Both the position numbers and the translations under genes were made by a program. Positions 26,008 to 33,673 of a stretch of 58,528 nt of DNA are shown piece after piece (position 1 is the first letter of the stretch; each line of letters opens with the position of its first letter). The stretch covers positions 1 to 58,528 of the forward strand of contig CADCNV010000002.1 of assembly GCA_902802825.1 (NCBI GenBank). Direction: 5' to 3'. The notes under the pieces are model-generated. The model was given only the letters and a program-made list of their open reading frames with translations, was not told where the DNA came from and searched no databases. Source of the stretch: an uncultured bacterium (GTDB taxonomy: Bacteria > Cyanobacteriota > Vampirovibrionia > Gastranaerophilales > Gastranaerophilaceae).

Positions 26008-26256
26008 ATGCTCAAAAAAATCAAGGCAATAATCAAAAATTTGGCTAAAAATGCTGTAATGATTGCAGAGGAAGAACTCGGTTCAGGCAACGGTCAGGCA
26101 AAAAAACAAATTGCAATAGAGTACATAATTAATAATTTGCCTTTTTCAGAACCAATTAAGCGAATTATATCGTTTTTGCTTTCAAAAATGATTGATGAGC
26201 TTGTCGAATCTGCTGTCGAATGGCTGCATAGCCAAAAATTAAACCAAGGAGAATGA
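26008..26256 (+). CDS. Small helical phage protein, holin-like
   Basis: 82 aa. Amphipathic start LKKIKAIIKNLAKNAVMIAE, then the GSGNGQAKKQIAIEYIINNLP segment typical in spacing of LL-H-type holin relatives, and a hydrophobic stretch RIISFLLSKMIDELV near residues 55-68. The hydrophobicity is modest for a classical holin, so a head-decoration or minor structural protein is possible. AAAGGAG precedes the ATG. The stop lies 2 nt before the next start. Confidence 0.4.
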   Translation: MLKKIKAIIKNLAKNAVMIAEEELGSGNGQAKKQIAIEYIINNLPFSEPIKRIISFLLSKMIDELVESAVEWLHSQKLNQGE

Positions 26257-26258
26257 TA

Positions 26259-26861
26259 ATGCAAAATCAACAATTTAATGGTATTTCATCATCTGCCGTG
26301 ACTCCGCAGATAAATTACCAAAATATACTTCAACAACTATTACTTTCACTTGCGGCAAATGCGCAAAAGGAGCAGCTTGTACAACAACCAGGTAATAACA
26401 AGCAAATTCAGCAACTTATAAGTGCCATTAACGAAACTAACAAAGTAAATCAAACAAATAATGCTGTTCCGCAAGCTCAGGTGCCGGCTCAAAATCCTAT
26501 TGAGATTTTTAATCAGGAAAATCCCGGATTCTTTGATAAAAGCGCAAGGGTAGATGTTTTGAATTATATCAGGAATTTTGATATGGACAAAGATGAAATT
26601 TCCAAAATAGCCAAGATGATTGAAACTCTCGAGAATTCAGCCATTGACGGTTATTTAAAACAAACAGCACACGATAAGACATTAAATGACGAAAACACTG
26701 CCGCAAAGAGCAAATTGACTGCTTATGCACAAAATTCAGCTATTGACGGTAATAATAACAAGGTCTTTACTCGTGAGGAAATCGGCAAAATGAGTGGTGA
26801 CGAATTTGTCAAAAATGAAAAGCTTATTATGGAGCAGGTAAGACAGGGTCTTATTAAATAG
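26259..26861 (+). CDS. Probable phage scaffold or internal head protein
   Basis: 200 aa from ATG 26259, with AAGGAG 7 nt upstream; the ATG 6 nt earlier overlaps the previous stop and sits too close to the RBS. It is Gln/Asn-rich at the N-terminus, with a Pro/Gln linker (NNAVPQAQVPAQNP) and a helical acidic/basic C-terminal half (SKIAKMIETLENSAIDGYLK; FTREEIGKMSGDEFVKNEK). It has no hydrophobic segment. Composition, size and position next to the capsid gene fit a scaffold, though scaffolds usually precede the coat gene. Confidence 0.45.
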   Translation: MQNQQFNGISSSAVTPQINYQNILQQLLLSLAANAQKEQLVQQPGNNKQIQQLISAINETNKVNQTNNAVPQAQVPAQNPIEIFNQENPGFFDKSARVDVLNYIRNFDMDKDEISKIAKMIETLENSAIDGYLKQTAHDKTLNDENTAAKSKLTAYAQNSAIDGNNNKVFTREEIGKMSGDEFVKNEKLIMEQVRQGLIK

Positions 26862-26939
26862 TTTTTGACAATACATCAGGAGAAGTTTGGGGCAGGGACT
26901 GCCTTGCCTCGGGCTTTTCCAAAATTAAAGGAGAAATAA

Positions 26940-27578
26940 ATGAATTTTCTGGACATAATTAATAAATGTCTGTTAGAGCTTAATTACAGACAGGTAAATG
27001 CTTTTTCGGAACTTGTAAAAAATGATCATAAAAGAATTAAAACTATTATAAATATTGTAAATCAGGAAATTTGCAGTGCAAATAATTGGAATTTTCTGCT
27101 CAGAAAGGCGGATATTTTTATTCCTGCAAATACGACTGAAATTGATAATACTGTAAATGGCAGAATATTGTACATGCTTGTCGACGGTAGAAAATATCAC
27201 TATGTCGATGATGCAGAATTATTTTTGTCGGGGAATGCAAAAGATAACATATATTCTTCCTGCGCTGATAAATTACTATTCCCAAAATTGCCTAAACAAA
27301 GAAATGCACAGGTAGTTTATTATACAAAAAATTGTGTCAAGGATGCACAAGGGAATGAAAAAACCGAAATGACGGAACCAACCGATTCTTCAATTATACC
27401 GGTTCCTTTTGCGGAGCAGCTTTTAACTTACGGTACCTGCTTAAGACTAAAAGCAAATCCTTCATATATCAGGTTCAGCTATTGGATGAGCATGTATAAA
27501 GAAGCCCTTGCGAATCTGAAATCCACATCTTCGATTGATTCAAAAGATGCTCCGGTAGTGCGTTTATTACGGCAATAA
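26940..27578 (+). CDS. Phage head-tail adaptor (gp4/tubular-tail-A-like)
   Basis: 212 aa. It begins with a helical bundle (FLDIINKCLLELNYRQVNAF, then HKRIKTIINIVNQEICSANNWNFL), followed by a beta segment with ADIFIPANTTEID and YYTKN, and a C-terminal helix region FAEQLLTYGTCLRLKANPS. The NWNFL-then-strand pattern is common in podovirus adaptors that dock under the portal. AAAGGAG precedes the ATG. About 125 nt follow before the next gene, with a weak AACAGG/CCTGTT hairpin. Confidence 0.55.
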   Translation: MNFLDIINKCLLELNYRQVNAFSELVKNDHKRIKTIINIVNQEICSANNWNFLLRKADIFIPANTTEIDNTVNGRILYMLVDGRKYHYVDDAELFLSGNAKDNIYSSCADKLLFPKLPKQRNAQVVYYTKNCVKDAQGNEKTEMTEPTDSSIIPVPFAEQLLTYGTCLRLKANPSYIRFSYWMSMYKEALANLKSTSSIDSKDAPVVRLLRQ

Positions 27579-27703
27579 AGGCAAAAAAAACAGGAAGTCG
27601 TTTTCATTCCCCCCTGTTAAGATTTACACTAGCCGAAATATAAATAGCATGATTATTATACAATTTTTCAGCGAAAAATACAAATTTTAATAAGAAATGT
27701 AAC

Positions 27704-28144
27704 ATGATGAAACAATTAACAATTCAACAAAAACTTTTTGTCTCAGAGTATATAAAGTCTTTGGATTCGGAGAAAGCTTTAAAAGTTGCCGGTTATGAGT
27801 TGAAAAATAAAGATAAAGCCCTTCCCCGTTTACTTTCTAATCCGAAAATTATTACGGAGATTAAAGAGCAATTAAAGCATCAGATAGATGTTCTGAATGT
27901 ATCAAAAGGTTATGTAGTACAAAAACTTCTTCAGATTGCGGAATTTTCGCTTGAAGAAGAAGAAATTTCAGACAAGGACGGTAATTATACAGGTAAGAAA
28001 AAACTACGTGATGCTTCGGCAGGTTTAAAAGCTTTGGAAAGTCTTTGTAAATATTTGGGCTTCACAGGGACTAAAGAAGAAAATTCAGAATACAAAGAGG
28101 CAAAAATTATAACTATATCAAATTTAGATGATAAAAAAATATAA
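27704..28144 (+). CDS. Terminase small subunit
   Basis: 146 aa. LTIQQKLFVSEYIKSLDSEK, then ALKVAGYE and LLSNPKIITEIKEQL follow the N-terminal DNA-binding pattern of the terminase_2 family (TxxQxxFVxEYxxxxxxxxAxxxAGY...NPKVxxxI). It binds packaging sites and forms a ring that regulates the large subunit. Its usual partner, the large ATPase/nuclease, is not encoded next to it or anywhere in this window. Start 27704 or 27707 (two adjacent ATGs); no strong RBS. Confidence 0.72.
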   Translation: MMKQLTIQQKLFVSEYIKSLDSEKALKVAGYELKNKDKALPRLLSNPKIITEIKEQLKHQIDVLNVSKGYVVQKLLQIAEFSLEEEEISDKDGNYTGKKKLRDASAGLKALESLCKYLGFTGTKEENSEYKEAKIITISNLDDKKI

Positions 28145-28169
28145 ATTTTTATTTGTGAAAGGACAAACT

Positions 28170-28517
28170 ATGAAGCAAGATAATGAAATTGAGCAAATTT
28201 TGCTCAATGATGAAAAGTATGAAAAATTTATAAAGAATAAAGCAGAGCAGGATTTCAATAAAGTTGTTGAAAATGCCTGCACCAAAAACGATTCTGTAAT
28301 AACTGATTTTAAACAAATGCCAAAGGATAAATTATTTTCTAAAAAGGCAACTTACTATGTCATTAATAAAATGAGTAAAACAACGTCTTATATCAATGGT
28401 ATGCAGGCGGAATCTTTTTTGGTATCTCCTTATGAAAGAGAGAAATTTTTATCCGGTCAGACTGATGCTTTTATTTATCAGGACTGTTATATCAAATTTT
28501 ACAAATTTAAAGGATGA
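28170..28517 (+). CDS. Hypothetical phage protein
   Basis: 115 aa from ATG 28170 with GAAAGGA 7 nt upstream; the longer frame from 28128 would overlap terS and has no RBS. Helical charged N-terminus (EIEQILLNDEKYEKFIKNKA) and a compact C-terminal part with conserved-looking aromatic residues (FLVSPYEREKFLSG; FIYQDCYIKFYKF). Family not recognised. It sits where many phages encode small packaging or head-assembly accessory proteins. Confidence 0.6.
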   Translation: MKQDNEIEQILLNDEKYEKFIKNKAEQDFNKVVENACTKNDSVITDFKQMPKDKLFSKKATYYVINKMSKTTSYINGMQAESFLVSPYEREKFLSGQTDAFIYQDCYIKFYKFKG

Positions 28518-28524
28518 TATATAT

Positions 28525-29037
28525 ATGTGCAAATTTAAACGGATGAGTTCCCTTTCTTTTTACGATTTGCACTATATCCCTCAAGTCATAAATTGTTACG
28601 GCAAGTATGCTAAGTATTTACATGATGATTATGCTGAGAATTTTGGGATCTTTTCAGCGTGTCCGAATTTTTGGGTGGTTACGGATTATTCGGATGAATT
28701 TATGGGATTTGTTTTTCTTGATAATTTTACGGGCAGCAGAAGGACAAATTTCAGTGCAGAAATTACCGTATGTTTTGACAAAAAAGCATGGGGCAGTTTT
28801 GTCCGGTATAGTGCAAAATTTTTTTTGAAAAAATGCTTTGATGATTTTGGATTTTATAAAATTAAGGCCTTAATTTTTCCCGATAACTTCAGAGTAAAAA
28901 AGCTTCTCACTCAGGTTGGATTTGAATATGAAACTACATTGCCTGATGAAACTTTAAGAAATGGTAAACCGCAAAATATTGATGTTTATTCTATAAAAAG
29001 AACTTATTACTACAAAGACGAGGTGAATTATGATTAA
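28525..29037 (+). CDS. GNAT-fold acetyltransferase-like protein in phage block
   Basis: 170 aa from ATG 28525, with AAAGGA upstream. It shows FWVVTDYSDEFMGFVFLDNF, AEITVCFDKKAWGSFVRY and KIKALIFPDNFRVKKLLTQV followed by GFEYE, the strand-helix pattern of Acetyltransf_3-type GNATs (the last segment is the usual N-x-x-S/A-x-x-L-x-x-x-GF motif, here DNFRVKKLLTQVGF). A classical Q/RxxGxG/A acetyl-CoA loop is not clear. Such genes occur in some phage packaging clusters, with unknown targets. It overlaps the portal start by 8 nt. Confidence 0.6.
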   Translation: MCKFKRMSSLSFYDLHYIPQVINCYGKYAKYLHDDYAENFGIFSACPNFWVVTDYSDEFMGFVFLDNFTGSRRTNFSAEITVCFDKKAWGSFVRYSAKFFLKKCFDDFGFYKIKALIFPDNFRVKKLLTQVGFEYETTLPDETLRNGKPQNIDVYSIKRTYYYKDEVNYD

Positions 29038-30703
29038 TACAAATGATATTACGTTACTTACTGCTCAGGATTATTACAATGAGCAAAATATTTTAAATAA
29101 TATTATTTCTAAATACGATTACTATAATGATGCAAGAAATTCTCAACGTGCTGATAACAGACTTATTTCTTATGCAATTTATAATGCTGATATTCCTCAG
29201 ATAAATGACTGGAATTGCCGTATTCAGCTGCCTGAGATTTATGAACTTGCACAAACATTAAAATCACATATTGTGCAAAATTTATATTCGCATCCCGATG
29301 GTATGTTTGATGTTTCAGGAGTGGATTTAAAATCCCAAAAATATGCAAACCGTCAAAAGGCAATGCTTGTGAATACTTTTGAAGAAATGAAACTGTCTGA
29401 TGAAATGGAAAAGATAGTGGATTCTGTTGTTGAAACAGGAGAAGTAACACTGTTTGTCGGCTGGGAAACAAAAACAAGAAAAGTCCGCAGAGCGCTGTCA
29501 TTGCAGGAGCAAACAGAATTCAATACCGACAAATCTTTTGTGGTTGAGGATAAGGTTATTTATGACAACGTAAAAATTAAATTTGTTCATTATGAAGATT
29601 TTGTGTTCGACAGAACAAATGTGAATAACTGGGATTCATGCCCGAAGATTTACCGTACATATCAGACTTTAGATGAAATCAGAACAAATAAATCAAATAA
29701 TTTGTTAAATTTTGAGAAGCTGGAAATACTGAAAGGGGTGGTGGCAAACAAAAAAGGTCAAAAGGATTCTAAATATTCAATTCCAAAAATAGAAGTATTG
29801 GAATATTGGGGCGATATTGAACTGCCTTCAGGGGAAATTCTTAAAAATCAGCTGATTTCGGTTGCAGGCAGAAGCGTGATTACACGCTTTGAGGATAATC
29901 CTTTTGTAATTAATCCGTTTATACATGCCAATATCATAGAAAATCCGTCAACAGGGAGAGGAATTTCACCTTTGCGTGTGGCTTTGATATTGAACAACAT
30001 ATCTTCAACAATTCTGAATAAACAGCTTGATGCGCTTGCACTGATGATGAACCCTCCATATCTTGCGCCGAAAGGTTGTTTTATGGGTAAACAAGACGTT
30101 AAACCCGGGAAAATAATTGAATATGATTCAACATTAATGACTTCTGCTCCTGTTCCGCTTTCTTTTGATAAGGCAATGACCGGGTGGGATTTTCTCAATT
30201 ATTTTAAGACAACTATTGAAAGTGCAACGGGAATTTTCAAAAATATGGCGGGTAATCTTTCAGGAGTTGAGCGCAGCGCAACTGAGATAAATTATTCTGC
30301 AAACGGGCAGGAAGCGCGGCTTAACATGATTTTGGATTCTATCAACAGAAAAGTTATTGTTCCTATGGTTGAAAAAACAGCTCAATTAATATCATATTTC
30401 AAAATTGGTTCAGAAAGCATAATGATAAATGATCGTGGCAGAACTGATTTTGTAGATATTGATGATGAAATCAGAAATTCAAATTATGTATACAGATACG
30501 GTGACAGAAAAGCAACATTTGAACGGAAATCGAAGTTTAAAGAAATGTTTGATGTGCTGACTAATTTTGTCAAAGTAGAAGAAGTAGCACAGCGTATAAA
30601 CTGGCTTGAATGTTTCAAATTTGCACTTGAACAATACGGAGTGGAAAACTCCAACAACTTTTTAAAAGATGAAGGATTAGAACAAATTCCTCCACGGCTA
30701 TAG
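29030..30703 (+). CDS. Phage portal protein
   Basis: 557 aa. It has the N-terminal helix and wing region, the clip-stem region PFIHANIIENPSTGRGISPL, a crown-proximal segment NKQLDALALMMNPPYLAP and the tunnel-loop region TGIFKNMAGNLSGVERSATE, then a long helical C-terminus. The length fits podovirus portals of the 500-700 aa class. It forms the dodecameric DNA channel of the capsid. It overlaps the GNAT gene and is followed 70 nt later by the toxin gene. Confidence 0.82.
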   Translation: MINTNDITLLTAQDYYNEQNILNNIISKYDYYNDARNSQRADNRLISYAIYNADIPQINDWNCRIQLPEIYELAQTLKSHIVQNLYSHPDGMFDVSGVDLKSQKYANRQKAMLVNTFEEMKLSDEMEKIVDSVVETGEVTLFVGWETKTRKVRRALSLQEQTEFNTDKSFVVEDKVIYDNVKIKFVHYEDFVFDRTNVNNWDSCPKIYRTYQTLDEIRTNKSNNLLNFEKLEILKGVVANKKGQKDSKYSIPKIEVLEYWGDIELPSGEILKNQLISVAGRSVITRFEDNPFVINPFIHANIIENPSTGRGISPLRVALILNNISSTILNKQLDALALMMNPPYLAPKGCFMGKQDVKPGKIIEYDSTLMTSAPVPLSFDKAMTGWDFLNYFKTTIESATGIFKNMAGNLSGVERSATEINYSANGQEARLNMILDSINRKVIVPMVEKTAQLISYFKIGSESIMINDRGRTDFVDIDDEIRNSNYVYRYGDRKATFERKSKFKEMFDVLTNFVKVEEVAQRINWLECFKFALEQYGVENSNNFLKDEGLEQIPPRL

Positions 30704-30773
30704 AGTGGTTTTTATACATATGAAGGGCGGGCGGGTTGGTTTTTATTGCAAATTACAAAATGAAAGGATATAT

Positions 30774-32156
30774 ATGGAAAAACAAATTCATGTAAACTCT
30801 TATGTAAAACAAGATGGCACTCAGGTAAAAGAACATTTTAGAAATATTGATACGGATAATTATGGAACTGTGCCTATTGTTCCGGAATATCCGGATAATC
30901 CGGTAGTTGATGAACAAAATCATAATCCGTTAGAAGATTTATTCCCAAATATTTTTAATCCGACTATGAATGTAGAATCTGCGCCTGTATTACAGGGCGG
31001 AGTGTCTGTTGATGTCGGATTCCCAACAGGTGGCGGCATAGGAGATGTTCTTGGAGGTATTGGCGGTGTTTTTGGAACTGTTGTTTCTGCAGGTTTAGCA
31101 CTTGCACCAATAGCATTGCAAATATATGAAGCTTTGAATAGCGGAAACGTGCAAGCGACAGAATATTTAAAACCTCAATTTAATACGAAAATTAAACAAC
31201 TTGATACACAAGTTGCACAGATGAAAACTAATATAGATAACAATGTAACAAAACTTGTGAATGCAAAAAATCAGGCAGAATATTTAAAAATCTATGAACC
31301 GTTGCAAAAAGATTGGCAAGAATACCAAAGAGCAAAAAATATTGTAAATCGAATCAAAGTTCACGCAAATAATGGCGATTTCAAATCCGTTGCCAGTGAT
31401 TTAGGGAATTTTGCAAGCAACAATCAAAGACAAATCATATCTGATTTATTACAACCAAATGTAAAATTACAAAATAATATTAATAACGTAAAAGAAATCA
31501 TTAATAAATACCATTTAGATGATGAATTCAAATATGCCTTAAGCAGCAATACAAGTGGCATAAGTAGCAGTGCGGATTTTACTGATTATGGTAATGGAAA
31601 TATAAAAATAAATAATTTCTTAAATAAAAATAGACCAAATGCAAAAGAAATGGCAAATATATTTTTAGCAAAACCCCAAAATATACCGTTAAGTAAAGAA
31701 TATAGTTACATTCCTAAGGGTAATGCTAATATATTAAATTACAAATATAAATTATTTGGAACGAATAAGGAAATCCCTCAGGACTGGGAAGGTATTGTTT
31801 ATAATCAATATAGTTCATTATTCAAAAATGTTTCAAATTCTATCGAAATGCAAAATAAAATTCGAGAACAATATAACATTATGCGAGCTGATAGACTTAA
31901 TGACAAATTCGAAGTTGATTTTTCAAAGGATTCTAACTTACATTTATCAATAGGACATGCAACAGTTCTTGAGCCTTACATTGATTCGCAGGGATATTTT
32001 CACGGGATTCTTTTTGATAAATATGATTTTGATAATGAGTATTTAAAATATTACTCTAATTTAAAAACAACTATTGTTAATAATTATTTTTGGGTAATTC
32101 AACATGAAGCTGGGCATAATTATTATATCCTTGCTCCAATTTTATTTAAATGGTAG
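30774..32156 (+). CDS. Phage-linked polymorphic toxin-like protein
   Basis: 460 aa from ATG 30774 (GAAAGGA upstream). Regions: MEKQIHVNSYVKQDGTQVKE with HFRN (a V-x-S-Y-x-R/K-x-DGT-x-V-x-x-H-x-R motif common at phage protein N-termini); a Pro/Asn linker; a glycine-rich hydrophobic stretch (GGGIGDVLGGIGGVFG, then VVSAGLALAPIALQIYEAL, residues ~83-122); a coiled-coil block with KDWQEYQRAKNIVNRIKVHA (~167-215); a variable region; and a C-terminal domain with LHLSIGHATV, GYFHGILFDKYDFD and APILFKW. The block at ~167-215 and the C-terminal domain both recur in the cassette at 32671-33609. A toxin tail is inferred from layout; activity unknown. It could also be an ejected internal virion protein. 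Confidence 0.6.
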   Translation: MEKQIHVNSYVKQDGTQVKEHFRNIDTDNYGTVPIVPEYPDNPVVDEQNHNPLEDLFPNIFNPTMNVESAPVLQGGVSVDVGFPTGGGIGDVLGGIGGVFGTVVSAGLALAPIALQIYEALNSGNVQATEYLKPQFNTKIKQLDTQVAQMKTNIDNNVTKLVNAKNQAEYLKIYEPLQKDWQEYQRAKNIVNRIKVHANNGDFKSVASDLGNFASNNQRQIISDLLQPNVKLQNNINNVKEIINKYHLDDEFKYALSSNTSGISSSADFTDYGNGNIKINNFLNKNRPNAKEMANIFLAKPQNIPLSKEYSYIPKGNANILNYKYKLFGTNKEIPQDWEGIVYNQYSSLFKNVSNSIEMQNKIREQYNIMRADRLNDKFEVDFSKDSNLHLSIGHATVLEPYIDSQGYFHGILFDKYDFDNEYLKYYSNLKTTIVNNYFWVIQHEAGHNYYILAPILFKW

Positions 32157-32165
32157 TATTACCCT

Positions 32166-32693
32166 ATGGTAAATTTTTACAAAACTAATAAAGATATAAT
32201 ATACACAATAGGCATACATATTCTTATGCCTATTGTGTATTGTTTTATTTTTATATCTACACTAATAGTACCCCTTTTATTATTCTTAAATGAATTCTCG
32301 CAAGATATAGAAAATCCTTTGGGATTAAATATTAAAACTTTTGTATTTATATTTTTTTGTATATTTATTATGTTTCTTTTTATATTACGACTATGCATAC
32401 TACCTTGTGTTTATGGGTACTTTGAAAAAAAATCTAATAACATTAGACTGAAAAATTTTATACATAATTTAAAACATAATTATCTGTATAGATTGCTTAT
32501 ACTGATTATTATTGAAATTCCATTTTTGATATTAGTATTAAATGCAAATACTGTTCATAATCCGCCTTATTGGGAGCGTATTGAGCTGCATGCATTATTA
32601 ACTTGTACATGTGATTTATTAGGTTGCTATCTTGTATTATTTCTATGGTGGGATATACAAAAGTTTATAAAAAAAATTAAAAACAAAACATAA
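32166..32693 (+). CDS. Four-helix membrane protein, candidate immunity protein
   Basis: 175 aa with four predicted membrane helices (about residues 11-41, 56-83, 105-124 and 140-163), separated by short basic loops (FEKKSNNIRLKNF). No enzyme motif is seen. It starts 9 nt after the toxin stop, with no Shine-Dalgarno, so translation may be coupled to the toxin gene or initiated by other means. Position right after a toxin tail and membrane topology make it the candidate immunity factor, implying the toxin acts on or in the inner membrane. Function is inferred. Confidence 0.6.
   Translation: MVNFYKTNKDIIYTIGIHILMPIVYCFIFISTLIVPLLLFLNEFSQDIENPLGLNIKTFVFIFFCIFIMFLFILRLCILPCVYGYFEKKSNNIRLKNFIHNLKHNYLYRLLILIIIEIPFLILVLNANTVHNPPYWERIELHALLTCTCDLLGCYLVLFLWWDIQKFIKKIKNKT
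32201..32240 (+). promoter_or_regulatory. Perfect 16-bp stem-loop inside the candidate immunity gene
   Basis: ATACACAATAGGCATA (32201-32216) and TATGCCTATTGTGTAT (32225-32240) are perfectly complementary around an 8-nt loop. The hairpin lies at codons ~12-25 of the membrane protein and would form in its mRNA close to the start codon. Confidence 0.8.
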
Positions 32694-33609
32694 AACGCAA
32701 AAAAACAGAACAGAGTATTCAAAAATATACGAATCATTACAAAAAGATTGGCAAGAATACCAACACGCAAAAAATATCGTTAATCGTATAAAAGTTCACG
32801 CCAACAATGGAGATTTCAAATCCGTTGCTAATGAGTTGGGAAATTTTGTAAGTGAGAATCCCTCAGGCAGAGCAGTAATAAATAATCCTATTATGCAAAA
32901 TGTTATAGCAAACTTAAGACAAAATTCGAGTCAAATACTTAATGCGGGAAATATCGATGATTTTTTGAAAAATAGCGCGCAATCACTGATACCAAAATAT
33001 AATAATATTCCTATTTTACCAAAATATTTTTCAGATTTAGCTATAAAAAATTTAGCTCAACTTACAAATAATACTCTAAATGCTTCACGTCCCGAAGCCC
33101 ACCAATTAATGGATTTATCTTTAAATTTGCCGGAAGATACGTATAGTAATTCAGAATATTCAATGATACAACCGATATTTAATGAGCAATTAAATAATTA
33201 TCTACAATCAAACGGTATGAAACCATTTATACCAAAAGATATGAAAGGTATTGTTTTTGACAAATCAAGTCCACTAAGTCAAAAGTTATCAAATTTGGAG
33301 CAGTTGCAGAATAATGTTCGTAAAGAATTAACCAAAAATCCTGATGCAAAATGTATTACCGGATTGGGAATTGATACGGATAAAAATCTTCAATATTCAA
33401 TTGGTAATTATACAATAATTAACCCACACATAGAAAACGGCGTTTTTAAGGGTACATTGATTGATATTTATGATTTCGATTGGGAAAAACTCGAAGACAA
33501 CTTTAAAAATTTAGAATTATATGGTATTAATAATCCCGCTTATTTTTTACAAGAAATTCATATTTTGCAAAAATATTATTCTCTTATTCCAATTGAATTT
33601 AAATTATAA
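32671..33609 (+). CDS. Start-less second toxin tail (orphan cassette)
   Basis: Open from 32671, just after an in-frame TAA, to 33609, with no ATG or GTG; the first usable codon is TTG 32836, without an RBS. Homology to the upstream toxin begins well before that, at about 32707. EYSKIYESLQKDWQEYQHAK, NIVNRIKVHANNGDFKSVA and LGNF match toxin residues ~167-220, with 24 identical bases at 32740-32763 versus 31305-31328. The middle then diverges, but the end matches again (NLQYSIGNYTI, GTLIDIYDFDWEKL, IPIEFKL). This is the structure expected of a silent tail cassette that replaces the active tail by recombination. It could instead be a decayed duplicate, although no frameshift is present. Confidence 0.65.
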   Translation, partial: KKLKTKHKTQKNRTEYSKIYESLQKDWQEYQHAKNIVNRIKVHANNGDFKSVANELGNFVSENPSGRAVINNPIMQNVIANLRQNSSQILNAGNIDDFLKNSAQSLIPKYNNIPILPKYFSDLAIKNLAQLTNNTLNASRPEAHQLMDLSLNLPEDTYSNSEYSMIQPIFNEQLNNYLQSNGMKPFIPKDMKGIVFDKSSPLSQKLSNLEQLQNNVRKELTKNPDAKCITGLGIDTDKNLQYSIGNYTIINPHIENGVFKGTLIDIYDFDWEKLEDNFKNLELYGINNPAYFLQEIHILQKYYSLIPIEFKL

Positions 33610-33623
33610 TTTATAAATTGTTT

Positions 33624-33666
33624 GTACCAATGGGTATTGACCCATTGGTACAATTTTGTGTACAAT
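33624..33666 (+). promoter_or_regulatory. Hairpin with overlapping promoter for the second membrane gene
   Basis: GTACCAATGGG (33624-33634) and CCCATTGGTAC (33641-33651) form a perfect 11-bp stem. TTGACC (33637-33642) lies in the loop and edge of this hairpin and, with an 18-nt spacer, is a good -35 for TACAAT (33661-33666). ATG follows 7 nt later. So one site may end the cassette transcript and start a separate, leaderless immunity transcript. Confidence 0.55.
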
Positions 33667-33673
33667 TAAGCTT

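Noticed and set aside
26940-27578. Possible large terminase in the adaptor gene
   Set aside because: No Walker A or nuclease motif and only 212 aa; the helical N-terminus and position fit an adaptor.
32100-32156. HEAGH at the end of the toxin-like protein, resembling an HExxH zinc-protease motif
   Set aside because: The aligned position in the second tail reads QEIHI, so the histidines are not conserved, and the motif sits in the last ~18 residues, too close to the end for a protease fold.
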